The position numbers were made by a program, and so were the translations under genes. A DNA stretch of 64,000 nucleotides, taken from Photobacterium malacitanum (GTDB lineage Bacteria; Pseudomonadota; Gammaproteobacteria; Enterobacterales; Vibrionaceae). Shown piece after piece: positions 16,624 to 24,340 of this stretch. The notes beneath the pieces were generated by a model. It worked only from the letters and a program-made list of their open reading frames with translations, was not told the origin of the DNA and ran no database searches. Each line of letters starts with the position of its first letter. Within the stretch, counting starts at the first letter, position 1. The stretch covers positions 219,701 to 283,700 of the forward strand of contig NZ_FYAK01000001.1 of assembly GCF_900185615.1 (NCBI RefSeq). Reading direction: 5' to 3'.

Positions 16624-18543
16624 ATGCTTGTAGGGTTACTTCTGAGACATTACAAAACATATGAAAACGCACATTTCATACCATTATCTGATTCTATAGA
16701 TCATAAATTAAATATTTTTATTGGTAATAATGGCGTTGGAAAATCATCTGTTCTAGAGGCTTTGGATTCATTTTTTAATGGAAAATATTGGAATGTAAAC
16801 AAAAATGGTGCAAAAAAAGATAGTTATATAAGTCCTGTTTTTTTAATAAACAAAAAAGAAGTTAAGAAAAACAGTCAATACTTTGAGGTTCTTAGTGAAT
16901 ACTTCTGGAGTGTTACTGCTGATGAAAGTTCTTTCACTTCTAAAAAACAACTAACATCAGGCTTTTTCCCTTTAAGAGATAAGCTATTGGAAAGATACTC
17001 TAAAGAAGAATATTATTTTCTTACTGTAGGAATATCTTATGAAAGACAAGCTGATATATATATACCTTTCTTCTATAATCATTTTGGTGAAAAATTAACA
17101 CAAAAAGAACTAATTTCAATAAAAAATGAAATTTTATATTTATATAACTATGTATATATTCCGATTGAAAGCTCTATCAAAAATGTTCTTGCAATAGAAG
17201 CAACTGAAGCTCAAGCATTAATGGGTAGAGTAATTACAGATGAAATAGATAAAATATTAACTGAAAAAGTTTTCACATCAGGAAGTGGTCATAGAGCTAA
17301 TAAGTCTGTTTTAGATGTAATAAACTCTAGACTTGATGAGTTTATGGTTAATATAAATCAAAGAATGCAATATTTAGGTGAAAAGTATTCTTATAATAAA
17401 GAAGGTAAAGTTAAGAAAAATCTTACAGCTTCTGATATTAGAGATATAGTAATAAAAGAATATTTCAGCATTCGAACATTAAAGAAAGAAAATAAAGAAA
17501 TTAATGACTTAAGTTCAGGCGAAAAAAGAATAGCACTAATTGATCTTGCTTATACATTTTTATCAGTAGATGAAAATAAAGATTCGAATATTATTCTTGC
17601 TATAGATGAACCAGAAGCATCAATGCACGCTTCATTGTGCTTTGATCAATTCAAAAGATTATCTGAGTTATCGAATACTTATAATCGCCAGGTTATAGCG
17701 ACAACGCATTGGTATGGACTTTTACCAATGTGTCAAAAAGGTACATTGCATCACATTAACAATATTAATTCTAGTCCAACAATTAAATCTTTCTTATTAT
17801 CAAACATATTAGAACAACGTAGAACATTCCCTGATGATGTCGAATTAAAAAGTATATTTGACTTAGTATCATCAATACTAAGTATTATGAAAAAATCAGA
17901 ATCAAACTGGTTAATATGTGAAGGTTCTGATGATGCAATGTATTTGAAATACCTTATAGGTGATAAAGTTAATAACTTAACAATATTACCAGTTGGAGGC
18001 TGTGCAAATGTAATAAAAATATACAGTTATCTATTTACGCCAATTTCAGAAAAAATTGAAAAAGGATTAATTAATGGAAGAGTTTTTTGTTTAATTGATA
18101 CGGATGATCAACAACCATCTCTCACATTACCATCAGAATCAGGAAAGGAACTTTTAATAAGACGTCTACAAAGACATGAAAATAATGTTTCGTTGTCTAG
18201 GGTTGGGAAAATAGGAGTATACTCAAAGACAGAAATTGAAGACTGTTTAGGAAATGATTGTTTTTATGACGCAGTATCTCATGTGATTGAAGAATTAGCA
18301 CCTAATAATATAAAAGAAATTTATTCAAATTTTAAATTTAGTAATGAATCATTATATTCTAATATTAATTATGATGATTCATGTATAAAACCTATCAATA
18401 TGGAAGGTCATGATAATAAGAAAGATTTAATTAATTATATACAAAAACCTGAAATAAAATTCGAAATTGCAAAAAAATATATTGAAAATGATGAACATGA
18501 CTTAGAATGGATTAATGAGATATTAAATGCTTTTAATAAATAA
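16624..18543 (+). CDS. OLD-like ABC ATPase with C-terminal TOPRIM domain (putative defence nuclease)
   Basis: 639 residues. The N-terminal ABC/SMC-type ATPase has Walker A GNNGVGKSS (34-42), signature LSSGEKR (296-302), Walker B ILAIDEPEAS (Asp328/Glu329) and a THW H-loop (IATTHWYG). The C-terminal part has TOPRIM features: WLICEGSDDAMYL (Glu433), ILPVGGCANV and FCLIDTDDQ (Asp492, Asp494). This architecture is that of OLD nucleases, Gabija GajA, and fused PARIS-type AriA/AriB proteins; which one cannot be settled here. No UvrD-like helicase or retron follows it, so it may act alone. Very AT-rich codons suggest horizontal transfer. Confidence 0.85.
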   Translation: MLVGLLLRHYKTYENAHFIPLSDSIDHKLNIFIGNNGVGKSSVLEALDSFFNGKYWNVNKNGAKKDSYISPVFLINKKEVKKNSQYFEVLSEYFWSVTADESSFTSKKQLTSGFFPLRDKLLERYSKEEYYFLTVGISYERQADIYIPFFYNHFGEKLTQKELISIKNEILYLYNYVYIPIESSIKNVLAIEATEAQALMGRVITDEIDKILTEKVFTSGSGHRANKSVLDVINSRLDEFMVNINQRMQYLGEKYSYNKEGKVKKNLTASDIRDIVIKEYFSIRTLKKENKEINDLSSGEKRIALIDLAYTFLSVDENKDSNIILAIDEPEASMHASLCFDQFKRLSELSNTYNRQVIATTHWYGLLPMCQKGTLHHINNINSSPTIKSFLLSNILEQRRTFPDDVELKSIFDLVSSILSIMKKSESNWLICEGSDDAMYLKYLIGDKVNNLTILPVGGCANVIKIYSYLFTPISEKIEKGLINGRVFCLIDTDDQQPSLTLPSESGKELLIRRLQRHENNVSLSRVGKIGVYSKTEIEDCLGNDCFYDAVSHVIEELAPNNIKEIYSNFKFSNESLYSNINYDDSCIKPINMEGHDNKKDLINYIQKPEIKFEIAKKYIENDEHDLEWINEILNAFNK

Positions 18544-18655
18544 TTTTTATTATAAAATCATTGAATTCATAGGTTTTCTTATATATTGTAATTATTATCG
18601 GCTGTTATAATGGAAGCATAATTAGGGTTAAGCTCAAACAAGCTTCTGTTCATAA

Positions 18656-18682
18656 ATGAGTTAGCTATATCGGCTAACTCAT
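18656..18682. terminator. Convergent hairpin terminator
   Basis: ATGAGTTAGC at 18656-18665 and GCTAACTCAT at 18673-18682 form a perfect 10-bp stem between the OLD-like gene and the convergent SEC-C gene. T-rich sequence lies on the right side. Confidence 0.65.
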
Positions 18683-18754
18683 ATTTGTCCCATACATCAA
18701 GTTAAGGACTGATGGGAAATATTCATCCTTGATCTTTTTTAGCGATGGTTATAG

Positions 18755-18921
18755 TTAAGTAAGAAGATAGCAACATTTTTTATACTTTATTCCACTGTTA
18801 CATGGACAAGGATCGTTCCTGCCAGTTTTTTTTATTTTATGTTTTGGTTCAAAATGTTCTAAATAAAATTTAGTCAATCTTTCATCACTTTCTTTTTGTT
18901 CCCTTTCTATAAATCTTGAAA
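18755..18921 (-). CDS. SEC-C zinc-binding tail in the -1 frame of the upstream gene
   Basis: In the -1 frame relative to the gene at 18907-20079, an open stretch continues for 55 codons and ends in TAA at 18755-18757. It contains the SEC-C motif [18 protein letters not shown], a zinc-binding module found at the end of SecA and of many nucleases. It has no start codon with a ribosome site and makes sense only as the C-terminus of the 390-residue protein. The junction is the slippery heptamer at 18922-18928. Fusion gives 441 residues. Confidence 0.75.
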
Positions 18922-20079
18922 GTTTTTTTCTTCATTTGCAATATAATCTTCGTATAAGTGGCGGTTATATTGGAGTTCAGCCTCTCGCATAAAAATATCT
19001 TTAAGAGGTCTTGACTCTGTAATTCTTGCTCTTATTGGAAGTAATCTTCCTTCAGAAAAAGTAAATGAACTGAAATTACTAGTAATTTCCATTATTTTAC
19101 TCTGTGAAAATTTTTCGGAAGATAGTTTTATTTTTGCTTTAGGATTATGGAAAATATATAAGCCATCAAATAAAGATTCGGGGGTAGTGGGTGTTACTTC
19201 TATTGGTATGCTGCGAATGAAATCCTCACCAATATATTCATCAAGCAATTTGATTAAAATCGATGACTTGAATGATGGCATGCCTTGTGAAATAGCGAGT
19301 GAAGTAAGTTTGCCTAAGGTTAAATTACATGTAAATATAACTGCTGAAATGTCAGAAAATGACTCATCTTTAAAAATACCTAAATTTATATCTGAATCTG
19401 TACCAGGCTTTTTTATTGATTCTTTTAATTCATATTCGTACTTCTCTGGAGAAAAATAAAATCCATACAATAATGCTAGCATTGAATAAAACGATTCTTT
19501 GCCATATTCAATCTGGTCATAAGAAGCAAGGGCTATTACGAATGGTTTAGTTTCATTTACCCAAGAAAGATCTCTATAACCTTTCTTTATTTTGCCATTT
19601 TCACTGTACCCAATGTATTTTATTAATTTCGATTGTATCGAGTTTGAGTGTCTGACAATAGCCTCATCAATGATTGAAGAAAAATTTTCATCACTGCTAA
19701 ATTCCATCAAATTTTGAAGGAAGTGTTCATATGTTCGGCTACTCTCAGGGGAACCATTATCTTTAATATTTGAAACAACAGCTTCAAGGTTAAATCCATC
19801 TTCTCCATTTAATATAAAATCTGGTGCGTAGTGTTTTGGATCGAAATCTATTGAAAACCCCATTTCATTAAAAGCTTTATTTAAATATAGCTCCCAAAAT
19901 GATGAATGAAACGTAGTTTGGAACTCATTGACAAATTTACCATCTTTATCCTGAAAATTTTTCGCCCAATCACTAATAATGTCTTTTTCAATCTGATACG
20001 TTGGTTCGGTACAGAGCATCGAAAATTTATTATGGTACTTATCATTTTCCAATGGCAATTGAACATCAAATAACTTCAT
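18907..20079 (-). CDS. PD-(D/E)XK-nuclease-like protein, zero-frame product
   Basis: 390-residue island protein. Residues 55-100 look like a restriction-endonuclease-like core: [18 protein letters not shown] (Glu63), APDFIL (Asp87) and GFNLEAVV (Glu99). The lysine usually two residues after the last acid is Val here, so activity is uncertain. The remainder is unassigned alpha/beta sequence. The zero frame ends four codons after an A-AAA-AAC slippery site, and the -1 frame continues into a SEC-C motif. Either programmed frameshifting yields two products or a homopolymer indel has truncated the gene. No close partner gene is on the same strand. Confidence 0.7.
   Translation of the reverse strand: MKLFDVQLPLENDKYHNKFSMLCTEPTYQIEKDIISDWAKNFQDKDGKFVNEFQTTFHSSFWELYLNKAFNEMGFSIDFDPKHYAPDFILNGEDGFNLEAVVSNIKDNGSPESSRTYEHFLQNLMEFSSDENFSSIIDEAIVRHSNSIQSKLIKYIGYSENGKIKKGYRDLSWVNETKPFVIALASYDQIEYGKESFYSMLALLYGFYFSPEKYEYELKESIKKPGTDSDINLGIFKDESFSDISAVIFTCNLTLGKLTSLAISQGMPSFKSSILIKLLDEYIGEDFIRSIPIEVTPTTPESLFDGLYIFHNPKAKIKLSSEKFSQSKIMEITSNFSSFTFSEGRLLPIRARITESRPLKDIFMREAELQYNRHLYEDYIANEEKNFQDL
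18922..18928 (-). promoter_or_regulatory. Candidate -1 ribosomal frameshift site (A AAA AAC)
   Basis: On the minus strand the zero-frame codons GAA AAA AAC contain the canonical X-XXY-YYZ heptamer in the right phase, four codons before the zero-frame stop. Slipping back one base reads CTT TCA AGA and enters the SEC-C frame. Only a weak CTTTC/GAAAG stem is visible downstream. Confidence 0.5.
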
Positions 20080-20463
20080 CTTGTTGTAGTTTCGATTAAA
20101 TTATCATTTTAAAAAAAAAACCTCAAAAATCAACCTATTTCTTGATCACTGATGTAATTTTACGGCAGGAGAATTAGCTTTTTTATATCTAATGATGCAA
20201 TAAATTTATTGCTCTTATATCAATTATTTATTAAGAGATCTCTAAATCGTTTATGCCCAACAACGATCTAGCTCAGTGCCACCATTTCTTAGCGTTATTG
20301 CTCTTAACGTTATCAATAAACACTTTGAAACAAAATAATGTAATCAACCTCATGATATTTATTAATTAAATTGATTATGATTGTGGAGATTTAGAAGTGT
20401 GTTTTTGCGTGAAAGTAAGAATGCTTATTAATAAGCTGTTAGACATACTGGTAGATATTCATA
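20080..20463. other. Intergenic region within the island
   Basis: 384 AT-rich bases between divergent genes, so both promoters should be here. A GCCCAAC at 20252-20258 and a GTTAGAC at 20438-20444 resemble integron attC core sites, the second 19 bases before the DUF2971 start. No ORF or clear promoter was found. Confidence 0.35.
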
Positions 20464-21222
20464 ATGATTTACAAATATATTGGGACAAGCAGCCCAGAAG
20501 AGTCGATTAAGCTACTAGAATTTTTTGTTAATGATGGGAGCATCATGGCAAGTAATCCTAGAACTTTTAATGATCCTTCAGAGTTCAAAGTTAAATATAA
20601 CTTTAAAGCAGATAAAGGGACGATTCAGGAACGCTTCTTTGTTGATAACTCCTCAAAATCTATTCATGATTTTGAAAGTTGGTATAGCTCTTTTGACGAA
20701 AATAGTAAATGGTATACTGGCTATCAAACACGCCAAAACCTTTTAAATGCTACAGGAGTAGTTTGTTTTACCACAGAATCTGAAAACTATTTAATGTGGT
20801 CACACTATGCAAAATCTCATACAGGCTTTTGCATAGGGTTTGATGAGGAAATCTTGGATATGATAGAGGATTATCAAGCCAAGGGACCTGTCGGATATAG
20901 TGATGACGTCCCTGAATTTAAGTATTACTCACAGACAATTGAAGATTTTTATAAAGCTGTGTTTTTTAACAAGTCTACCTCTTGGGCGTACGAAAAGGAA
21001 TTTAGAGTTGTAACTGATGGGTATGGGATCAAGAAATTCAATAAATCATTGGTTAAAGAAATTATCATCGGTTGCAAATCTCCAATTGAGTTAGATAGTT
21101 ACGTTCGACAATATATCAACTCCGAGATCGATGTTTACCATATGATTGACTTACCAGACGCATATCAATTGAAAAAAGAAAAAATGAAGCACGGTCATTA
21201 TGTAGAAAGGTGTGGGCTTTGA
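20464..21222 (+). CDS. DUF2971 family protein
   Basis: 252-residue soluble protein of the DUF2971 family. Typical blocks are the N-terminal YKYIG, NPRTFNDPSEFK, VVCFTTESENYLMWSHYAKSHTGFCIGFD and SWAYEKEFRVV. Biochemical function is unknown; members are frequent in mobile and phage-defence contexts. No good ribosome site precedes the ATG. GTTAGAC before the gene and GCCTAAC three bases after its stop resemble cassette boundaries. Confidence 0.82.
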   Translation: MIYKYIGTSSPEESIKLLEFFVNDGSIMASNPRTFNDPSEFKVKYNFKADKGTIQERFFVDNSSKSIHDFESWYSSFDENSKWYTGYQTRQNLLNATGVVCFTTESENYLMWSHYAKSHTGFCIGFDEEILDMIEDYQAKGPVGYSDDVPEFKYYSQTIEDFYKAVFFNKSTSWAYEKEFRVVTDGYGIKKFNKSLVKEIIIGCKSPIELDSYVRQYINSEIDVYHMIDLPDAYQLKKEKMKHGHYVERCGL

Positions 21223-21239
21223 TATGCCTAACAAATAAG

Positions 21240-21301
21240 GATATGTGTCGCGCAGCCGACACCTATCAACTCCTAACGGATAATACTCACTATTATCCGT
21301 T
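21240..21301. terminator. Two hairpins after the DUF2971 gene
   Basis: GATATGTGTCG (21240-21250) pairs with CGACACCTATC (21257-21267) with one mismatch. AACGGATAATA (21275-21285) pairs perfectly with TATTATCCGTT (21291-21301). The second may terminate transcription although the T-run is short. With GCCTAAC at 21225-21231 they could be a decayed attC-like site. Confidence 0.5.
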
Positions 21302-21376
21302 GACTTAATAAGTCCCTGTGTATTATCTTTAAAGAGTATCAGCAAAATCTGGTACCGGGATTGAGACCCCGAGGTT

Positions 21377-21540
21377 GAAAGACAGGACACCCATAACTTT
21401 CCCTTCATAAAACAGATAATTCTTAGATTATTATCTAGGGCTGGTTATCGTCATGTTCTATTAGTAAATGCTCTCTCGATGGCAATAGGGAATCTATTTT
21501 TAGCGGGTTGAATTTTCAAAGTAAATATATGGCTGTCCAA
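21377..21540. repeat. MITE-like repeat, copy A (164 bp)
   Basis: Begins GAAAGACAGGACACCCATA and ends TATGGCTGTCCAA, so its ends form an inverted GGACAGCCATA-type motif (one mismatch at the left end). It is nearly identical throughout to copy B at 22225-22387. It has no coding capacity. The same terminal motif flanks the RAYT transposase at 28.8-30.1 kb. Confidence 0.8.
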
Positions 21541-21770
21541 TTTTTTTTTCCACCATGGGGTTTGTAGATAATCGCTCCATTTTTGTGTAGATAGTATTCG
21601 CCCTAATTTTTTGAGCCTCTTTAAGATAGATTTTTTCTGTATGTATTATGTTGTAATCTAGGTCTGTTATTAACGCTAGCTTTTTCGATAGTTGTATAAA
21701 TAAGATGTTCCTTTATTTGAAACTAGTAACGACTGAAAAATTCAAATTAGTCATTTTCATAATGTTTAGT

Positions 21771-21830
21771 GTGAAATCACAGAATAAATATTTGATTTAA
21801 ATCATTGATCTATCTGTGATTTCACTCACG
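21771..21830 (+). promoter_or_regulatory. Inverted repeat and CRP-like site upstream of a small gene
   Basis: GTGAAATCACAG (21771-21782) is the exact reverse complement of CTGTGATTTCAC (21814-21825). The right arm overlaps TGTGA-TTTCAC-TCACG (21815-21830), a good CRP match, about 70 bases before the 49-residue ORF. Confidence 0.55.
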
Positions 21831-21899
21831 TGGTAAGACTATTCAATCAATTAAGATGTTGTTACCAATTTTGGTGATAAAGTTTAAGGAAACAATAAG

Positions 21900-22049
21900 A
21901 TGGCAGTAAAGCACACTCCTACAGGTATTGTTCACCAAGGTAAGAAGGGTAGTCAAACTGGTTGTGGTTTTGATACAAGAAAAGAAGCTACTCATTGGAC
22001 TGATTCACACAGTAAAATCACCTGCGACAAAAATGGCTGTAAGAACTAA
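21900..22049 (+). CDS. 49-residue Cys/His-containing small protein
   Basis: Starts ATGGCAGTAAAG with an AAGGA ribosome site 9 bases upstream. The product is short and basic, beginning MAVKHTPTGIVHQGKKG and ending KITCDKNGCKN, with three cysteines and four histidines. A real gene is supported by the ribosome site, the regulatory-looking inverted repeat upstream and balanced codon use. I do not recognise the family; metal binding is possible but not shown. Confidence 0.6.
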   Translation: MAVKHTPTGIVHQGKKGSQTGCGFDTRKEATHWTDSHSKITCDKNGCKN

Positions 22050-22100
22050 TTAGCTTAATCTTTAGGGCATACTTCGATATGCCCACTTATATAAAAGTGT

Positions 22101-22205
22101 CTAAGCCACATTTCCTTCGTTATATATTTCAGCTATCGCATTGCTATAACCAGACCAATTATCAACACCTGCATTTTCGAGTGCTGTCAAAATAGCATCA
22201 CGTTC
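22101..22205 (-). pseudogene. C-terminal remnant of a small protein gene
   Basis: The minus strand encodes about 34 residues ending AGVDNWSGYSNAIAEIYNEG..., with stop at 22101-22103. The composition looks like genuine coding sequence, but the upstream part runs straight into the MITE-like repeat (GACAGGACACCCAT) at 22206, which supplies a chance ATG at about 22224. Most likely the gene was cut by insertion of the repeat. Parent family not identified. Confidence 0.5.
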
Positions 22206-22387
22206 GAAAGACAGGACACCCATCGAAAGACAGGACAGCCATATCTTTCTCTTCATAAAACTGATAATTCTTAGATTATTATCTAGGGCTGGTTATCGTC
22301 ATGTTCTAGTAGTAAATGCTCTCTCGATGGCAATAGGGAATCTATTTTTAGCGGTTGAATTTTCAAAGTAAATATATGGCTGTCCAA
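22206..22387. repeat. MITE-like repeat, copy B, with duplicated left end
   Basis: The core 22225-22387 (163 bp) is almost identical to copy A. Left end GGACAGCCATA (22233-22243) and right end TATGGCTGTCC (22375-22385) are perfect inverted repeats. An extra GAAAGACAGGACACCCAT precedes it at 22206-22223. The same doubled arrangement of the motif occurs left of the RAYT gene. Confidence 0.8.
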
Positions 22388-22609
22388 TATTTTTTTGTTT
22401 GGGAGAGGGGGAAATTTAGTGAGAACCGCTTTCATTAGAGAAGACGGTGGCGTTACTTTTAATTATGTGAGGTGATAAGCATATGTATTTTTTATATTTT
22501 GACTGTGATATTAGTTAGGATTAACGTGTTCTTTCATTGAAGCTAGTTGATGACCGCTATCAAGAGCTCTTGTTTTTTAAGATGACTAAAGTTGTTATAA
22601 GGAAAAAAC

Positions 22610-22861
22610 ATGATTGAAAGTACAGGTAAGTTTAAAGTAGTAGAAATAATCTATAATAAAGATAATTTTGCTATTGCGAAAGGCTATTGGGATCGTGGTG
22701 AAAAGTTATCATTGGCTTGTCGTTGGCATGATGATGGTATTGGTTACCCACAAACCTTCGGTAAAGCACAATGGATGTTATTACCAACGCAAAATATAAA
22801 AGTTGATATTAAAGATGCACTGTCGTCTGATAATGCTCAAGTTAATCTAATCTTTTCGTAA
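22610..22861 (+). CDS. Small hypothetical protein, 83 residues
   Basis: Starts with ATG preceded by AAGGAAAAAAC. The product (MIESTGKFKVVEII...) has no signal or membrane segment and looks like a compact soluble domain: CRWHDDGIGYPQTFGKAQWMLLP, then a polar C-terminus. Followed by a hairpin. The family is not recognised, so no role is proposed. Confidence 0.6.
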   Translation: MIESTGKFKVVEIIYNKDNFAIAKGYWDRGEKLSLACRWHDDGIGYPQTFGKAQWMLLPTQNIKVDIKDALSSDNAQVNLIFS

Positions 22862-22868
22862 ACATTAT

Positions 22869-22898
22869 AATTGCCAACTGTGAACATCGTTGGCAATT
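22869..22898 (+). terminator. Hairpin after the 83-residue gene
   Basis: AATTGCCAAC (22869-22878) pairs with GTTGGCAATT (22889-22898) over a 10-base loop. No clear T-run follows, so terminator strength is uncertain. Confidence 0.55.
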
Positions 22899-23030
22899 AA
22901 TCCTCTTGTAATATCCCATCATCTACCTCAAATAAATATTGTCTAGGTTCTTCTGAGAACGTGAAAAACCCAAACGAGTCCGACTCTCGGGAAATAAAAA
23001 TTTTTCGGCTCTCTTAGCCACCACCACCGA

Positions 23031-23080
23031 GGTTGGTGATTTAGATCATTTTCGGTGGTGAAGGGCTGAGCGTGATGCGT
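23031..23080. repeat. Dispersed repeat resembling 31020-31068
   Basis: AGGTTGGTGATTTAGATCAT and the following TCGGTGGTGAAGGGCTGAGC align with AGGTCGGTGATTAGTCAATT and the following TTGGTGAAGAG...CGTGATG at 31020-31068, about three quarters identical over 48 bases. CACCACCGA/TCGGTGGTG within this copy can also form a stem. Confidence 0.4.
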
Positions 23081-23094
23081 AACGCTTTTTTAAG

Positions 23095-24339
23095 TTATAA
23101 ATACTGCGTTAAAGTCTTTAAAAAAGAGATAGAATAAGTGATGAACTGTGGGTTCATTTTAAGCCAGACAAAAAGTATAGAAAATAGCCAAATAGACCAG
23201 ATTATTTTTTTAATAAAAGACATGCTAGATTGAGCTTTATCAACCATTTTTGATAAGTCTTTTTCTGTTTTTTCTGCTTCTTCTCTTATCTCAGATTTTT
23301 GGTTTAAAACTTGATACCGAGAAAATACATTTGTTATTTGTTTTTTTATATGTTTGAACGAGCAATTATATATATTCAGCGATGAGTGTATTACTATACA
23401 AGTAGCTAAAAGTGCAACTACAACACCAATTGCATTAATTAAATTGTCGACTCTCATTACAGCACTAATAGCAATCATGGCACCAGGAATAGCTAAAGCT
23501 TTAGTTTGAGCTGAAGAGGTAATATCATTTATTTTACCCGTGTATTCTAAATCTTTAGAGTTTATCTCTTGAATTACTTTATTTATTTTAAAATCACTTA
23601 TGAATATATTATGGTGTTCATTATATATTTTATGTAATTTAACAATATTACTCATACAATATGTGAAAATATTATTGCTATCACTAAGTGTTTGTATTAA
23701 AGAATCAAAAGCAGAGCGCATACAGTTTTTACGCTCTTTGTCTTGTTGATCGTCTAGTTCAATACATTGTTTTAATTTGGATAATGAGTCTAAACTATTA
23801 TCCAAATTAATATTAATGAATAAATTATTAAAATCCTCATAATCTATTGTTGTTTGAACTGAATGTTTAGCTCCTCCATCATCATTCTTAACAAGTAATA
23901 CTACTTTCTGAGACCCTTTTATCTTTCCAGATTCAGGGATAGAGTGATCAGATAATTCTGCAAGTAGAGAACGAAACCCTAAAAATAATGTTATTTTTTT
24001 ATGTATTTCTAACTCTTCAGAATAGACGAATAATTTGTTGTTAGTTGGATTGAAATACATACAATTTAATGGGTGCTCCCCATGAGTATCGGCGTATTCA
24101 AATATTTGCTCTTCACCAATATAGAAGACTTGTGCTTTCCAGGCTGTTCTCCCGATCTTAAAGCGTAATTTGTTATCTCTAATAGGTCTACTAGGTGAAG
24201 TGTAGCCCAACTCTTTAAATTCATTTAAAATTGATGGTTGGTCACAATCTTCAGTTAATTCAAACGTAAGGGCGCTAGTATCTTCGTTAGATATAATAAG
24301 ATTTTCAAGTCGACAATGTAATTTGTGAAGAGTTGTCAT
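23095..24339 (-). CDS. C-terminally membrane-anchored protein paired with the NdpA-like gene
   Basis: 414 residues with no recognised domain. The first 270 residues are predicted soluble and polar. The C-terminal part has hydrophobic segments (AIPGAMIAISAV, LINAIGVVVALLATCIVIHS) and, after a charged coiled-coil-like stretch (EIREEAEKTEKDLSKMVDKA), a last one (IIWSIWLFSILFVWL). It begins one base after the stop of the upstream zinc-ribbon/NdpA-like gene, so the two are surely co-translated. A soluble sensor plus membrane effector is a common defence layout, but that role is only inferred. Confidence 0.7.
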   Translation of the reverse strand: MTTLHKLHCRLENLIISNEDTSALTFELTEDCDQPSILNEFKELGYTSPSRPIRDNKLRFKIGRTAWKAQVFYIGEEQIFEYADTHGEHPLNCMYFNPTNNKLFVYSEELEIHKKITLFLGFRSLLAELSDHSIPESGKIKGSQKVVLLVKNDDGGAKHSVQTTIDYEDFNNLFININLDNSLDSLSKLKQCIELDDQQDKERKNCMRSAFDSLIQTLSDSNNIFTYCMSNIVKLHKIYNEHHNIFISDFKINKVIQEINSKDLEYTGKINDITSSAQTKALAIPGAMIAISAVMRVDNLINAIGVVVALLATCIVIHSSLNIYNCSFKHIKKQITNVFSRYQVLNQKSEIREEAEKTEKDLSKMVDKAQSSMSFIKKIIWSIWLFSILFVWLKMNPQFITYSISFLKTLTQYL

Positions 24340-24340
24340 A

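Noticed and set aside
21340..21375. TGGTACCGGGATTGAGACC looked like the 3' end of a tRNA on one strand
   Set aside because: No acceptor stem, anticodon arm or CCA context could be built around it.
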